From: Microcoleus sp036704825
Lineage (GTDB): Bacteria; Cyanobacteriota; Cyanobacteriia; Cyanobacteriales; Microcoleaceae
Direction: 5' to 3'
NCBI GenBank assembly: GCA_036704825.1
Contig: JAUBSN010000008.1
Location: 1-64,000, forward strand
Length of the DNA: 64,000 bases
Shown here one piece after another: positions 35,105 to 44,246 of this stretch (the first letter of the stretch is position 1; each line of letters begins with the position of its first letter). The translations under genes and the position numbers were made by a program. Under the pieces are notes generated by a model, which was not told the origin of the DNA, made no database searches, and saw only the letters and a program-made list of their open reading frames with translations.

Positions 35105-35343
35105 TGTGTTAGTATGTCTTAGTTATGACTAATAAAAATTAGAGCTCAATTCCGGTTAAATAAACATAAATTATCTGGGGGCTGGTTCATCAAAATCTCT
35201 AATACAAACTAAAAATTTAAGTAAACCCGCCCCGGCCGAAACCTGTGTTATAGCGGTTCTCAAGCGTGGTGAGGTATGCCCGATGCTTTTAGGCCCGGCC
35301 CGATGCCCGATAGTACCTCACGTTGCTGAAAAAGGCTATATAT

Positions 35344-36405
35344 CTACTTTCCGGCCCCTGCTTTAACTTCCGTCCAAGCTCGATCGTAAAGTGCGGTTGC
35401 TTTCCCGACATCCTCCAATAATTTCATTTTGCCAAACACCTCAGCCGGCGGGTAAATTTGAGGGTTTTTCAAATCGTTCGGGTCGATTAAACCTCGATCG
35501 ATTGCTGCTTTGTTAGGCGAGCCGAAGTGGATAAAATTGGAAATTTGAGCGCCTACTTCTGGCTGCAAAACAAAGTTAATAAATTTCTCCGCTAACTCTT
35601 TCTGGGGCGCACCTTTGGGAATAGCCATGTTGTCAGAAAAAATGATTGTTCCTTCTTTAGGAATAGCGTAACGGATATTAGGATTTTCTGTCATCACTTG
35701 GAAAATATCGCCGCTCCATTCCATTGTCAAATTTACTTCTCCTTGATCTAGGAGATTTTGACCGGTGTCGGGGACAAAAGCTGCAATGATATTTTTACTT
35801 TTAATCAGCAAATCGCGGGCTTTGTTAATCTCTTCGGGATTGGTTGTATTTGGGTCAAATCCTAAATACATTAAAACTCCTGCAAATGTGTATCTCGCAT
35901 CGTCTTGCCACGCCACTTTTCCGGTATATTTAGGGTCGAACATCGCCGCCCAACTGTTGATATCGCCCTTGGTGGTTTTCACGTTGTAGCCAATTCCCAT
36001 CGTTCCCCACTGGTAAGGCAGGGAATATTTATTCCCCGGATCGAAAGCTTGATTGATAAACTTAGGTTCTAGGTTTTTTTGGTTGGGAATATTGTTTAGA
36101 TTCAGCGGCTCAATTATATTTTCTGCTATCATGATTTTCACCATGTAATCGGCGGGAAATATTAAGTCGTAACCGGGGTTTCCCTGTTTGAGTTTGGCAT
36201 AGAGTGCGTCGCTGTTCTCAAAAGTGTCGTATTGAATTTTAACATTGTTCTCTTTCTCGAATTGGGCGATCGCTTCTGGGGCGATATAACTTGCATAATT
36301 GTAAATGCTGAGGACTTGCTGCTGGTTGCCACCTGTGGGGCTACAGCCGAAAGCCACCGTTGCACTCATCACAAACAAAATTAGGAAAGTCAGCAGGCGT
36401 TTCAT
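35344..36405 (-). CDS. potD: Spermidine/putrescine-binding lipoprotein
   Basis: A lipoprotein signal (LILFVMSATVAFGC) gives Cys21 as the lipidated residue. The mature protein matches PotD/PotF: IYNYASYIAPEAIAQFEKE near the N-terminus, YDLIFPADYMV, LPYQWGTMGIGYN, and the binding-site Trp/Asp stretch NLTMEWSGD. It captures polyamines in the periplasm for PotBC. The gap to potC is 51 bases. Confidence 0.94.
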   Translation of the reverse strand: MKRLLTFLILFVMSATVAFGCSPTGGNQQQVLSIYNYASYIAPEAIAQFEKENNVKIQYDTFENSDALYAKLKQGNPGYDLIFPADYMVKIMIAENIIEPLNLNNIPNQKNLEPKFINQAFDPGNKYSLPYQWGTMGIGYNVKTTKGDINSWAAMFDPKYTGKVAWQDDARYTFAGVLMYLGFDPNTTNPEEINKARDLLIKSKNIIAAFVPDTGQNLLDQGEVNLTMEWSGDIFQVMTENPNIRYAIPKEGTIIFSDNMAIPKGAPQKELAEKFINFVLQPEVGAQISNFIHFGSPNKAAIDRGLIDPNDLKNPQIYPPAEVFGKMKLLEDVGKATALYDRAWTEVKAGAGK

Positions 36406-36456
36406 AGGTTGTGTTAGTTGCAGACGACAATAATTATGACACAGAAAGCTATTTTT

Positions 36457-37314
36457 TTAATTTTTCTGAACTTTTAACGATGATAAAACCAGCAACAAGG
36501 AAGCCAACAACATCAAAGTTGAAATGGCATTAATCGCTGGCGTCACTGAAAATTTTATCATGCCGTAAACAAATAATGGTAGCGTCATGGAACCGACGCC
36601 GGTGGTAAAAAATGTCACGACAAAATCGTCCAGCGACAAAGTAAAAGCCAGCAGTGCCGCGCTGAAAATAGCGGGCCAAATTAGAGGGAGAGTGATGCGC
36701 CAAAAAGCCCGCCATTCGTTAGCGCCTAAGTCAAAAGCTGCTTGTTCTAATTGAGGATCTAGTTCTGCCAAACGCGCCCTGACAGTAATAGTCACAAAAG
36801 AAATATTAAAGACAACATGACCGATAATTACGGTAGGTAAGCCGAGATTGAGGCGAATTCCCGTAAGATTTTCTACGATCCGAAATACTAGAGTAAAGAA
36901 AACTAGCAGCGAAATGCCGATCGTAATTTCGGGCATAATAATCGGCAAAAACAGTAAAGCTTCTACTGCTTTGCGTCCCGGGAAATGAAAGCGTTCCAGG
37001 GCTAGCGCGACCATTGTGCCAAAAATGCTTGCTAGCAAAGTCGAAATAGCTGCAATTAGCAAGCTGTTGTTGAGGGCTGTCCAGATTCCGGCGCTGCTAC
37101 TCGTAGCAATCGTCGCCCCTGCATTGCTAAACAAACTGCGATACCAATCGAGGGTAAAGCCACGCCAAACGGCATTGAATCTGGAGGCGTTAAAAGAGTA
37201 AATAATTAAAATGAGAATTGGCAAGTAAAGAAAGGCTAATGCTAGTACAGCTTGTACCCAAAGCCACTTTTTGCCGATCGCCCGCACGAGTAAATCTAGT
37301 TTTGTTTTAGTCAT
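36457..37314 (-). CDS. potC: Spermidine/putrescine ABC transporter permease PotC
   Basis: Six membrane segments are visible, and the cytoplasmic EAA loop EQAAFDLGANEWRAFWRITLPLIWP couples to PotA. LDDFVVTFFTTGVGSMTLPLFVYG is typical of PotC/PotI. Length (285 residues) is slightly above normal owing to a Ser/Ala-rich periplasmic loop near residue 68 (NAGATIATSSSAG). It starts at the end of an STRR. Confidence 0.94.
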   Translation of the reverse strand: MTKTKLDLLVRAIGKKWLWVQAVLALAFLYLPILILIIYSFNASRFNAVWRGFTLDWYRSLFSNAGATIATSSSAGIWTALNNSLLIAAISTLLASIFGTMVALALERFHFPGRKAVEALLFLPIIMPEITIGISLLVFFTLVFRIVENLTGIRLNLGLPTVIIGHVVFNISFVTITVRARLAELDPQLEQAAFDLGANEWRAFWRITLPLIWPAIFSAALLAFTLSLDDFVVTFFTTGVGSMTLPLFVYGMIKFSVTPAINAISTLMLLASLLLVLSSLKVQKN

Positions 37315-37372
37315 TAGTCAGTAGTCAGTAGTCATTAGTCATTAGTCATTAGTCAGTAGTCATTAGTCATTA
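37311..37372. repeat. Heptanucleotide short tandem repeat (CATTAGT/CAGTAGT)
   Basis: Eight to nine seven-base units fill most of the gap between potB and potC and abut the potC start. It belongs to the STRR class. Confidence 0.88.
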
Positions 37373-37421
37373 GCGCAGCTTAACCTAAACACAGGGTGCA
37401 AGGATTCGTGTATACCTTACC

Positions 37422-38270
37422 TTATTGAGTTTCGTCAGACACGCGGAAGTAAATTAACACAGGAATCAATATGATTACCGTCAACAGCATAGAAAGCGCC
37501 GATCCAAAAGGCCAATCGCGGGCTCTCACAAACTGATTCTGAATCAAATTTCCCACCATAACAGTTTTAGAACCGCCCAATATATCCGGTGTGATGAAAG
37601 CGCCGACTGCGGGAACAAAAACTAAAATAGATCCAGCCACAATACCGCGACTTGTTAATGGCAAAAATACCCGCCAGAAACTGCGAATATCATTGGCACC
37701 TAAATCGTGAGCGGCTTCTATTAGTGAAAAATTGAAGCGTTCTATGCTAGAATATAAAGGCAGAACCATGAAAGGTAAATAGCCGTAAATAAGACCGATC
37801 GCCACAGCGAAAGGCGTAAAAAGCAAGTTTAACGGTTCGCTGATAATTTGCAGGCTTTGCAAGGCTGTGTTGACTACTCCTTCGCTACGCAGCAATACGA
37901 TCCAGGCGTAGGTTCTCACTAAAAAATTAGTCCAAAATGGAATAATTACCAGCAAAAGCAAAGCATTTCGCCAGCGGGGAGAACGGGTGGCGATGAAGAA
38001 TGCTAGGGGATAGCCAACTAACAAGCAAGCGGCAGTTGTTAGAAAAGCCAGCCAGAGCGATCGCCCAATTACTCCTAAGAAAAGTCCGCTGAACAAACGC
38101 TGGTAGTTGCTGAGAGTAAATATCCAAGTAACACCGCCGTAAGTACCGCGTTCTAAGAAACTGTACAACAGTACAATTAGCACGGGCCAAATGAAGAAAA
38201 CCATCAGCCATGCCGTAGCGGGAAATAAGAGCAGCAACAGGTTAGTCTGCTGGCGGTTTTTGACACTCAT
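37422..38270 (-). CDS. potB: Spermidine/putrescine ABC transporter permease PotB
   Basis: Six membrane helices with the EAA loop EAAHDLGANDIRSFWRVFLPLTSRG and the PotB/PotH-type stretch VPAVGAFITPDILGGSKTVMVGNLI are present. Length (282 residues) is normal. It is the first gene of the polyamine uptake operon. Directly upstream lies the right end of the TnpB element, so the operon promoter must fall in the 70 bases between potB and the element end or within the element. Confidence 0.94.
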   Translation of the reverse strand: MSVKNRQQTNLLLLLFPATAWLMVFFIWPVLIVLLYSFLERGTYGGVTWIFTLSNYQRLFSGLFLGVIGRSLWLAFLTTAACLLVGYPLAFFIATRSPRWRNALLLLVIIPFWTNFLVRTYAWIVLLRSEGVVNTALQSLQIISEPLNLLFTPFAVAIGLIYGYLPFMVLPLYSSIERFNFSLIEAAHDLGANDIRSFWRVFLPLTSRGIVAGSILVFVPAVGAFITPDILGGSKTVMVGNLIQNQFVRARDWPFGSALSMLLTVIILIPVLIYFRVSDETQ

Positions 38271-38341
38271 TATTCACTCAAGCGAAATTTAGCACATAAT
38301 GCAACACATTTTATATCAAATCCGCATTTTATGAATTATTT

Positions 38342-38480
38342 GACACTCCCCACGGCTAGAAGCCGGGGGATTCTTGCTTCACAGGGATTCCAATGAATTT
38401 ACCCTCAGCAAGCATCTTCACCGTATGCCCTACGGCTGCCAGTCCTCTAACTAAAACTACTTGAGCGGAGGCTACATCTC
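38342..38480 (-). ncRNA. Putative TnpB guide RNA (reRNA/omegaRNA) scaffold
   Basis: In TnpB elements the 3' end of the tnpB message plus the right end forms the guide RNA scaffold, and the guide is the DNA just past the element. Here the terminal hairpin at 38348-38369 overlaps the last codons of tnpB. The guide would then begin near 38340 on the minus strand with AATAATTCATAAAATGCGGA. The 5' boundary given is arbitrary. The assignment follows from the known TnpB mechanism. Confidence 0.4.
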
Positions 38481-39570
38481 TATCTGTTATATACCCGCAG
38501 CTTGAACAACTGTGAGTGCGTTCTGATAGGTCTTTTTTGCCTGTTTCTGTACCGCAATTTGGACAAATTTGACTTGTTTTTCTGGCATCTACTTTTTGAA
38601 AGTACACACCACGTTTAAAACAAGTTTGTTCGAGAATGTTGAAGAATTGACCAAAACCAGCATCTAAACAATGCTTGCCCAAGATTCCTCTCGATAACCC
38701 GACCAGATTCAAATTCTCGACAAAAACCATCCCTGCATCATTGCAGATTTTGTGTGATAGCTTGCGATGCCAGTCTTTTCGGCAGTTGGCTACGTACTCG
38801 TGCAGCAGTGCCACTTTTTTCTGAGCTTTCTTCCAATTATTTGAGCCTATGCGTTTTCTACTGACACTCTGTTGCAGTAATTTAAGCTTGCGTTCTGCAT
38901 CAATAAAAAACTTTGGACGTTTAATTAGAAGCCAATCCGAAGTTGCAATAAAATTAGTCAAGCCAACATCAAGCCCCACTGGGTTTCCATGTGGGATGAT
39001 ATCGGGAATTGAAACGTCCCATTGCAAAGCTAGCATTGCATACCAGCCAGACACACGCTTAACTACGCGCACTTGTTTTAGTATGGCATCACTTGGTATT
39101 TCGCGACTTGGGCGAAACTGCACCCAGCCAATCTTAGGTAGTTTAACAGCACTATTTTTGATAGGTTCTACTCCCATCTGAGGAAATACAAAAGAGCGCA
39201 TCTTCCCAACTTTTTTGAAGCGAGGAAATCCGTGTTTTTGTTCCCACATATTTACAAATGCGCGTTCAAGCCGTTTAAGAGTTTGTTGCAGAACGTGCAC
39301 TTGAACTGCTTTCAGTGCTGGTATAGTTGCTCTAGCTTGAGTTAAACCCTTACACTGACTGGCGTAGGTCGGTCTGGGTACAGAGGCGGGAATTATATAT
39401 TCAACGCGAATTGAGCAAGTGTTAATTTGACAACTACGAGATTTAAACCAATCTTTGCGCTCTGCCAGCGCCCAGTTGTATACACGACGGCATTGTTCTA
39501 GCCAATCTTCAAAGATTGTTACTTGTACTACTGTGGGCTTAAGTTTGAATTCGTAGGTCAGATTGAACAC
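38356..39570 (-). CDS. tnpB: TnpB RNA-guided endonuclease
   Basis: At 404 residues it is a complete TnpB. The N-terminal OrfB-type domain starts FNLTYEFKLKPT and has ERAFVNMWEQKHGFPRFKK. The split RuvC site is intact: Asp201 in VGLDVGL, Glu285 in VFVENLNL and Asp363/365 in TDRDVASA. The zinc ribbon has CPNC (336/339) and CSSC (355/358). TnpB cuts DNA next to a short TAM using a guide RNA from the element end, which favours retention of the element. All catalytic residues are present, so the enzyme should be active. Confidence 0.93.
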   Translation of the reverse strand: MFNLTYEFKLKPTVVQVTIFEDWLEQCRRVYNWALAERKDWFKSRSCQINTCSIRVEYIIPASVPRPTYASQCKGLTQARATIPALKAVQVHVLQQTLKRLERAFVNMWEQKHGFPRFKKVGKMRSFVFPQMGVEPIKNSAVKLPKIGWVQFRPSREIPSDAILKQVRVVKRVSGWYAMLALQWDVSIPDIIPHGNPVGLDVGLTNFIATSDWLLIKRPKFFIDAERKLKLLQQSVSRKRIGSNNWKKAQKKVALLHEYVANCRKDWHRKLSHKICNDAGMVFVENLNLVGLSRGILGKHCLDAGFGQFFNILEQTCFKRGVYFQKVDARKTSQICPNCGTETGKKDLSERTHSCSSCGYITDRDVASAQVVLVRGLAAVGHTVKMLAEGKFIGIPVKQESPGF

Positions 39571-39761
39571 TTACTTTACCTCCTTGACATATTCTACTCT
39601 TTTCTTGAGTTATCGACTGAACGTTTTTTCCAGCAATACAAGAGAACACGAGCTAAATATTCAAGGCGGTTGAAACCGCTACCGACTTACCCCCATGTCT
39701 AAAGCCGGGGGCTTGTGTCTCGCTTTTCGGTCATCATTAATAAATTATCAAGAGGTACGCA

Positions 39762-41273
39762 ATGTCAGCAGAATCGTCAACCCCAAAAATAGTCGTCGTC
39801 GGTGCAGGATGGGCCGGTTTAGGCGCTACCTATCACCTAGCCCAGCAAGGCTATGACGTAACTTTGTTAGAAGCAGGCCCTTATCCGGGCGGCTTAGTTG
39901 CAGGGTGGAAAACCGCCGGCGGGCGTTCCGTAGAAGCTGGAATTCATGGCTTCTGGTATCCCTACAAAAACATCTTTTCCTTAGTCAAGGAATTAGGACT
40001 CGATCCCTTCACGCCTTGGACTCGTTCTTGTCAGTATTCACCGGCGGGATTGGAAGTAGAATCGCCGATTTTTCAGGACGAGCCACGACTTCCCACACCG
40101 TTAGGAACCTTTCTTTACACCAGATTTAAAAGGCTGCCATTAGTCGATCGGCTTTCAGCGTTACCATTACTCTACGCCGTCCTAGATTTCGACAATTCCG
40201 ACGAAGCTTGGCGCAGGTACGATCGCGTCACCGCCCGCGAATTGTTCAAACAGTTTGGCGTTTCTGCAAGGCTGTACCGCGATGCTTTTGAACCGATGTT
40301 GTTAGTAGGTTTATTTGCACCAGGAGAACAATGTTCTGCCGCCGCCGCTTTGGGAATGCTGTATTATTTTATATTAGCACACCAACCGAATTTTGATGTA
40401 GTTTGGTGTCGCGGAACTGTCGGAGAAAAAATCTTTCGTCCCTGGGTCGATCGCCTGGAAAAAATCGGCGCCAAAGTATTGACAAAGCAGCGAGTGAGTG
40501 ATTTAATAGTTGACAGCAACAACCGAGCAACAGGCGTTGTTTGCGGCGAAGAAACCTTCGAGGCAGATGCAGTTATTTTTGCAGTCGGCGTCACGGGAAT
40601 GCAAAAAATTATCGGCAGCAGTCCAGCTTTGCAAAATCGCCAAGAGTTTCGGGACGCGATGAATTTGGGTGCAGTTGACGTGTTAGCTGTTCGCCTGTGG
40701 TTCGATCGAAAAATTGACATTCCACTGCCTTCTAATGCCTGTTTTGGATTTAGCTCAACTACGGGCTGGACGTTTTTTGATTTGAATGCTTTGCACGACG
40801 AATTTCGAGACGAACCGGGAACAGTTGTCGAAGCTGACTTTTATCACGCAAATCAATTAATTCCCCTGAAAGATGAGGAAATTGTTTCCTTAGTTCAGCG
40901 GGACTTAGCGACTTGCATTCCGGCTTTTCGGGAGGCAAAAGTAATTGACAGCAGCGCGATTCGGCTGTCGCGGGCAGTGACGCATTTTGCCCCTGGCAGC
41001 TATCAGTATTTGCTGCCTGCTGTAACAAGTTATGATAATCTATTCATGAGCGGCGATTGGGTTGTGACCCGCCACGGTTCTTGGTCGCAGGAAAAAGCTT
41101 ATGTTACTGGTTTGGAGGCGGCAAATTTGGTAATTTCGCGTTTCGGAATCGGCAACAAAGCGGCAATTATTCCCGTGGAAACTGACGAACCGCACATTCA
41201 ATTCGGGAGAAAGATTAATCAGTTTACTCGCAGTTTGAGTAAAACTTTCATTCCTGATTTTTGGCTGCCATAA
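39762..41273 (+). CDS. FAD-dependent carotenoid desaturase-like oxidoreductase
   Basis: The N-terminal Rossmann motif VVVGAGWAGLGATYHLAQQGYDVTLLEAG binds FAD, and the C-terminal FAD motif LFMSGDWVV...SQEKAYVTGLEAAN is typical of phytoene/zeta-carotene desaturases (CrtP/CrtQ) and related amine-oxidase-fold proteins. I cannot assign CrtQ itself. It looks like one of the desaturase paralogues with unclear substrate. Length is 503 residues. It starts just outside the left end of the TnpB element on the opposite strand. Confidence 0.82.
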   Translation: MSAESSTPKIVVVGAGWAGLGATYHLAQQGYDVTLLEAGPYPGGLVAGWKTAGGRSVEAGIHGFWYPYKNIFSLVKELGLDPFTPWTRSCQYSPAGLEVESPIFQDEPRLPTPLGTFLYTRFKRLPLVDRLSALPLLYAVLDFDNSDEAWRRYDRVTARELFKQFGVSARLYRDAFEPMLLVGLFAPGEQCSAAAALGMLYYFILAHQPNFDVVWCRGTVGEKIFRPWVDRLEKIGAKVLTKQRVSDLIVDSNNRATGVVCGEETFEADAVIFAVGVTGMQKIIGSSPALQNRQEFRDAMNLGAVDVLAVRLWFDRKIDIPLPSNACFGFSSTTGWTFFDLNALHDEFRDEPGTVVEADFYHANQLIPLKDEEIVSLVQRDLATCIPAFREAKVIDSSAIRLSRAVTHFAPGSYQYLLPAVTSYDNLFMSGDWVVTRHGSWSQEKAYVTGLEAANLVISRFGIGNKAAIIPVETDEPHIQFGRKINQFTRSLSKTFIPDFWLP

Positions 41274-41350
41274 GAATAAGGAAATTCGGCAACGGATTAG
41301 GTAAGGCATTTAACGGATGTCAGGAAGAAGGGGGATTCCCGTCTGGTTCG

Positions 41351-44197
41351 CTAAAAGGCCGATCGCACTAAAATCACTGTACAGTCGCACCCGCGCGCCA
41401 CAGCTTCCGGGATGTTCCCGTGAATCACCTGCTTCAGCAGCCCTTCGCGGCTCGCTCCCAGGACGATCGCATCGCACCGATCGTTCTGAGCCAAATCAAT
41501 TAAAGCATCAGAAACCGATGTAGCGCAAACCGAAGTCGCTATTATCGAACAGCTAACCCGCCGCTGGATAAACTCCGCTGCTTGCTTTAATTCGCGGCGA
41601 TCTGGTTCTGCACCAGAAGGCTGGTGAACCTGACACAATTTAATCTCCGGTACAGCACTCGCAGCCACCAAAGCAGGTAGCAGCCGCAAAGCCGCAGCTT
41701 GCTTGTAACTGCCCCGAATTGGCACCAACCAGCGGTGCAAACCCATCAGCGTGTGCAGTCCCAATTCTGGCCCTGGAATGTCTGCATTCGGCGGGGAAAA
41801 TTCAGTCTCAGAAGTCGCTGGTGAATCTGAGGATCTCGCCAATGCGGGATTATCTGCGCCGTCAACTCCTTCGGCATTTAACGGCCATTCTACAGACGCA
41901 TCTTTCCGCCCGCTCAAAGTAGCCGAAAACTCATTTTTCTTGCGGGTTGCTAATATTTTTTCGCTCCATTTCACCAAAATAACCTCGCAGCCGGCTTGCC
42001 GAATTACGGTATCTACCACATCGCCAAAAATGCGTCCTGCGGTGGATTTTTCGCCTTGCCATCCCATTAAAATTAAATCGATATGCCGCTCCTTAATTGT
42101 CTCCAAAATTGTGTTAGGCACGTCGTGAGCTACCCGTATTTGGGTGTGTACCGGCAAGTTCCAATTGCGAATAATTCGTTCTGCTTGTTGCAGCAGGCGG
42201 CGGCTTTTGGTTGTCCGCACTGCGGTTTCTGAGGGGGAACTGTTGCGGGGTACTAAGATGATTTGCAAGCATTCTAATTCGTAATTGCGATCGCGCGCGA
42301 TCGCCGCCGCCAGCCGCAGCAAAGCGGGTGCTGTTTGGGGATTGGAAAGCGGCACTAATAAGCGGCCGTTTCCGACTTGCGGAGCTCTGGTTTGATAGAC
42401 TACATAGGAAGGTTCTGGATGCGGGCCCTGGGTTGTTTCTCCGCTGAGGCGATCGGATTCAACTCGGATAATGTCGCTGCGGGTAATAATTCCCACCAAA
42501 TGGCGGCCTTCTACGACCGGCAAGCGGCTGATATTGTAGTTGTTGAGCCGGTACAAAACCTCGCTTAAAGTATCGCTTGCTTTGACTGCGATCGGCTGTG
42601 CAGTCATAAATTCTTTGAGCAGCGAGTTGCCGGACAAATTGCGATCGCTGGCATTTGCCAAATCGGTTTGACTGACAATTCCGACTAATTTGCCATCTTC
42701 AACTACAGGAAATCCTCGGTGGTGCGATCGCGAAAAAGCCTGCATCACTTCATCGAAAGTCAGCAAACTTGAAAGAGTTTCAACTCGGCGCTGCATCACG
42801 TCATCTGCGTGCAAGTCGCTCAAAGTATTGCTCGCAGCTTTTGCCTTTGTCAGTTGAATGCCGTTAAAATCCAAAAGGCGAGTGTACAGCGAGCCACTTT
42901 CTACCTTTTCTGCGACTAAATAAGCCACTACAGAACAGATCATCAAAGGCAGCACTAATTTGAAATCCGCCGTAATTTCAAACACAATTACTACCGCAGT
43001 AATCGGCGCCCTAGAAACCGCACAAAAAAACGCTCCCATTCCCGCTAAAGCGTAAGTTACCGGCAAACCGATCCCCAGGGAATCTGCCTGGACAATGCCC
43101 ACCATGTGACCGAGTGCAGAACCGAGAACTAGGGCAGGGGAAAACAATCCTCCCGGAGCTCCAGAAGCAGAGGAAATAATTGTCAGAAAAAAGTGAGCTA
43201 CAAAAGCAATTAAACTCGTTATCCCGCTTGCTTCACCGGTCAGCAGAAACTCCCGCAAACCCGTATTGTTGCGGAAAGTTTCTGGGAGAATAGCTATTAC
43301 CGAACCGCAGATTATGCCAGCTAGAGCCATTCGCGCAGGCAAAGCTAATTTGAGCGATCGCCTGTTAAATTGCAAGCTAGCCATAATCCCTTTGGTGAAC
43401 AAAGCTCCCAGCCATCCCGCTAAAACTCCTAACAGAATGTAAAATGGGATTTCCTGAGCATCAAAACTGGTTTGGTAGGCGCGAAGGTTCAAACTTAAAC
43501 TATCGCCGCCCAATAGCTGCGAGACAACTGCACCGATAAATGAAGCGATAATTGCAGTCCCTAAAGTCAATCCCGAAACGTCGTGCAGCAGTTCTTCAAC
43601 TACAAACAAAACTCCTGCAATGGGAGTATTGAAACCAGCAGCCAATCCCGCAGCAGCACCGCAAGCAATCAATTGTCTGCGGTAGTCTGGGGAAGTAGGC
43701 ATCAAGTGACCGATCCAGCCGGCCAAAGATGCTCCTATTTGCACAGTCGGGCCTTGCCTTCCTAAAGTTAAACCGGAACCAACTGCTAAAATAGTCGTCA
43801 AAAGTTTGGCGACAGCTACTCGCAAATCTAAGGAAAGATTGACTCCGCCGAGAGCAGCTTTGACGTGAGGAATGCCGCTGCCTGCCGTTTCTGGAGCCAA
43901 ACGTTCAACCAATAAACCTGTCAGCAACCCGCCGGATAAACCGACGCCCGGCAGTAATATCCAAGCTGGGATTAATGTCGAGGTAGCAACTCGCCAACTG
44001 CCGAGCCATCCGACTCCTGACTTTAGCAAAACGCCTGCCAGTCCGGCCACTAAGCCGATCAGACAAGCTTCAAAAATAGCGAGGCGTTTCGGTCGTAAAA
44101 ACAGTTGAGATTTGATGACCCTGGAAGGCTCCCTAAATTGTTTAGGGATAGTAATGTACGGCATAAATTTGGAGGGACTTTTTAACCGCTGATGCAC
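41351..44197 (-). CDS. ClC chloride channel/antiporter with two CBS and two UspA domains
   Basis: Residues 40-440 form a ClC membrane domain with the selectivity motifs GSGIPHVKA (about 106-114), GRQGPTVQIG (146-155) and GAPGGLFSPALVLG. The gating/proton glutamate of GREGP is Gln148 here (codon CAA), a change that in characterised antiporters breaks proton coupling and mimics the open state. Two CBS domains follow (DVMQRRVETL, and FMTAQPIAVKASDTLSEVLYRL), then two UspA-type domains (LLVPLSNPQTAPALLRLA; HRWLVPIRGSYKQAAALRL). CBS and UspA domains bind adenine nucleotides, so flux may respond to energy state. An ATG at 44164 is an alternative start. Confidence 0.92.
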   Translation of the reverse strand: MHQRLKSPSKFMPYITIPKQFREPSRVIKSQLFLRPKRLAIFEACLIGLVAGLAGVLLKSGVGWLGSWRVATSTLIPAWILLPGVGLSGGLLTGLLVERLAPETAGSGIPHVKAALGGVNLSLDLRVAVAKLLTTILAVGSGLTLGRQGPTVQIGASLAGWIGHLMPTSPDYRRQLIACGAAAGLAAGFNTPIAGVLFVVEELLHDVSGLTLGTAIIASFIGAVVSQLLGGDSLSLNLRAYQTSFDAQEIPFYILLGVLAGWLGALFTKGIMASLQFNRRSLKLALPARMALAGIICGSVIAILPETFRNNTGLREFLLTGEASGITSLIAFVAHFFLTIISSASGAPGGLFSPALVLGSALGHMVGIVQADSLGIGLPVTYALAGMGAFFCAVSRAPITAVVIVFEITADFKLVLPLMICSVVAYLVAEKVESGSLYTRLLDFNGIQLTKAKAASNTLSDLHADDVMQRRVETLSSLLTFDEVMQAFSRSHHRGFPVVEDGKLVGIVSQTDLANASDRNLSGNSLLKEFMTAQPIAVKASDTLSEVLYRLNNYNISRLPVVEGRHLVGIITRSDIIRVESDRLSGETTQGPHPEPSYVVYQTRAPQVGNGRLLVPLSNPQTAPALLRLAAAIARDRNYELECLQIILVPRNSSPSETAVRTTKSRRLLQQAERIIRNWNLPVHTQIRVAHDVPNTILETIKERHIDLILMGWQGEKSTAGRIFGDVVDTVIRQAGCEVILVKWSEKILATRKKNEFSATLSGRKDASVEWPLNAEGVDGADNPALARSSDSPATSETEFSPPNADIPGPELGLHTLMGLHRWLVPIRGSYKQAAALRLLPALVAASAVPEIKLCQVHQPSGAEPDRRELKQAAEFIQRRVSCSIIATSVCATSVSDALIDLAQNDRCDAIVLGASREGLLKQVIHGNIPEAVARGCDCTVILVRSAF

Positions 44198-44241
44198 GCA
44201 GATTAACGCAGATTTCTAGAATCTATCTGCGTTAATCTCCG
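44187..44241. repeat. Inverted repeat GATTAACGCAGAT / ATCTGCGTTAATC
   Basis: Perfect 13-base arms (44201-44213 and 44225-44237) with an 11-base loop lie between the HAD gene and the ClC gene. It is related to the repeat at 12282-12347. Confidence 0.6.
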
Positions 44242-44246
44242 GCTGT

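Larger units (their letters stand above)
38341..39722 (-). mobile_element. IS200/IS605-type element with tnpB only
   Basis: The element holds tnpB but no tnpA. Its right end carries the subterminal hairpin CGGCT-AGA-AGCCG flanked by C and G runs (38348-38369), which includes the tnpB stop codon and is followed by a TGACACT-type tip. The left end has the similar palindrome CCCCCATG...CCGGGGG at 39690-39711. The ends are placed by eye; the right end (38341) is firmer than the left. With no Y1 transposase it could move only with help from a tnpA elsewhere. Confidence 0.7.
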
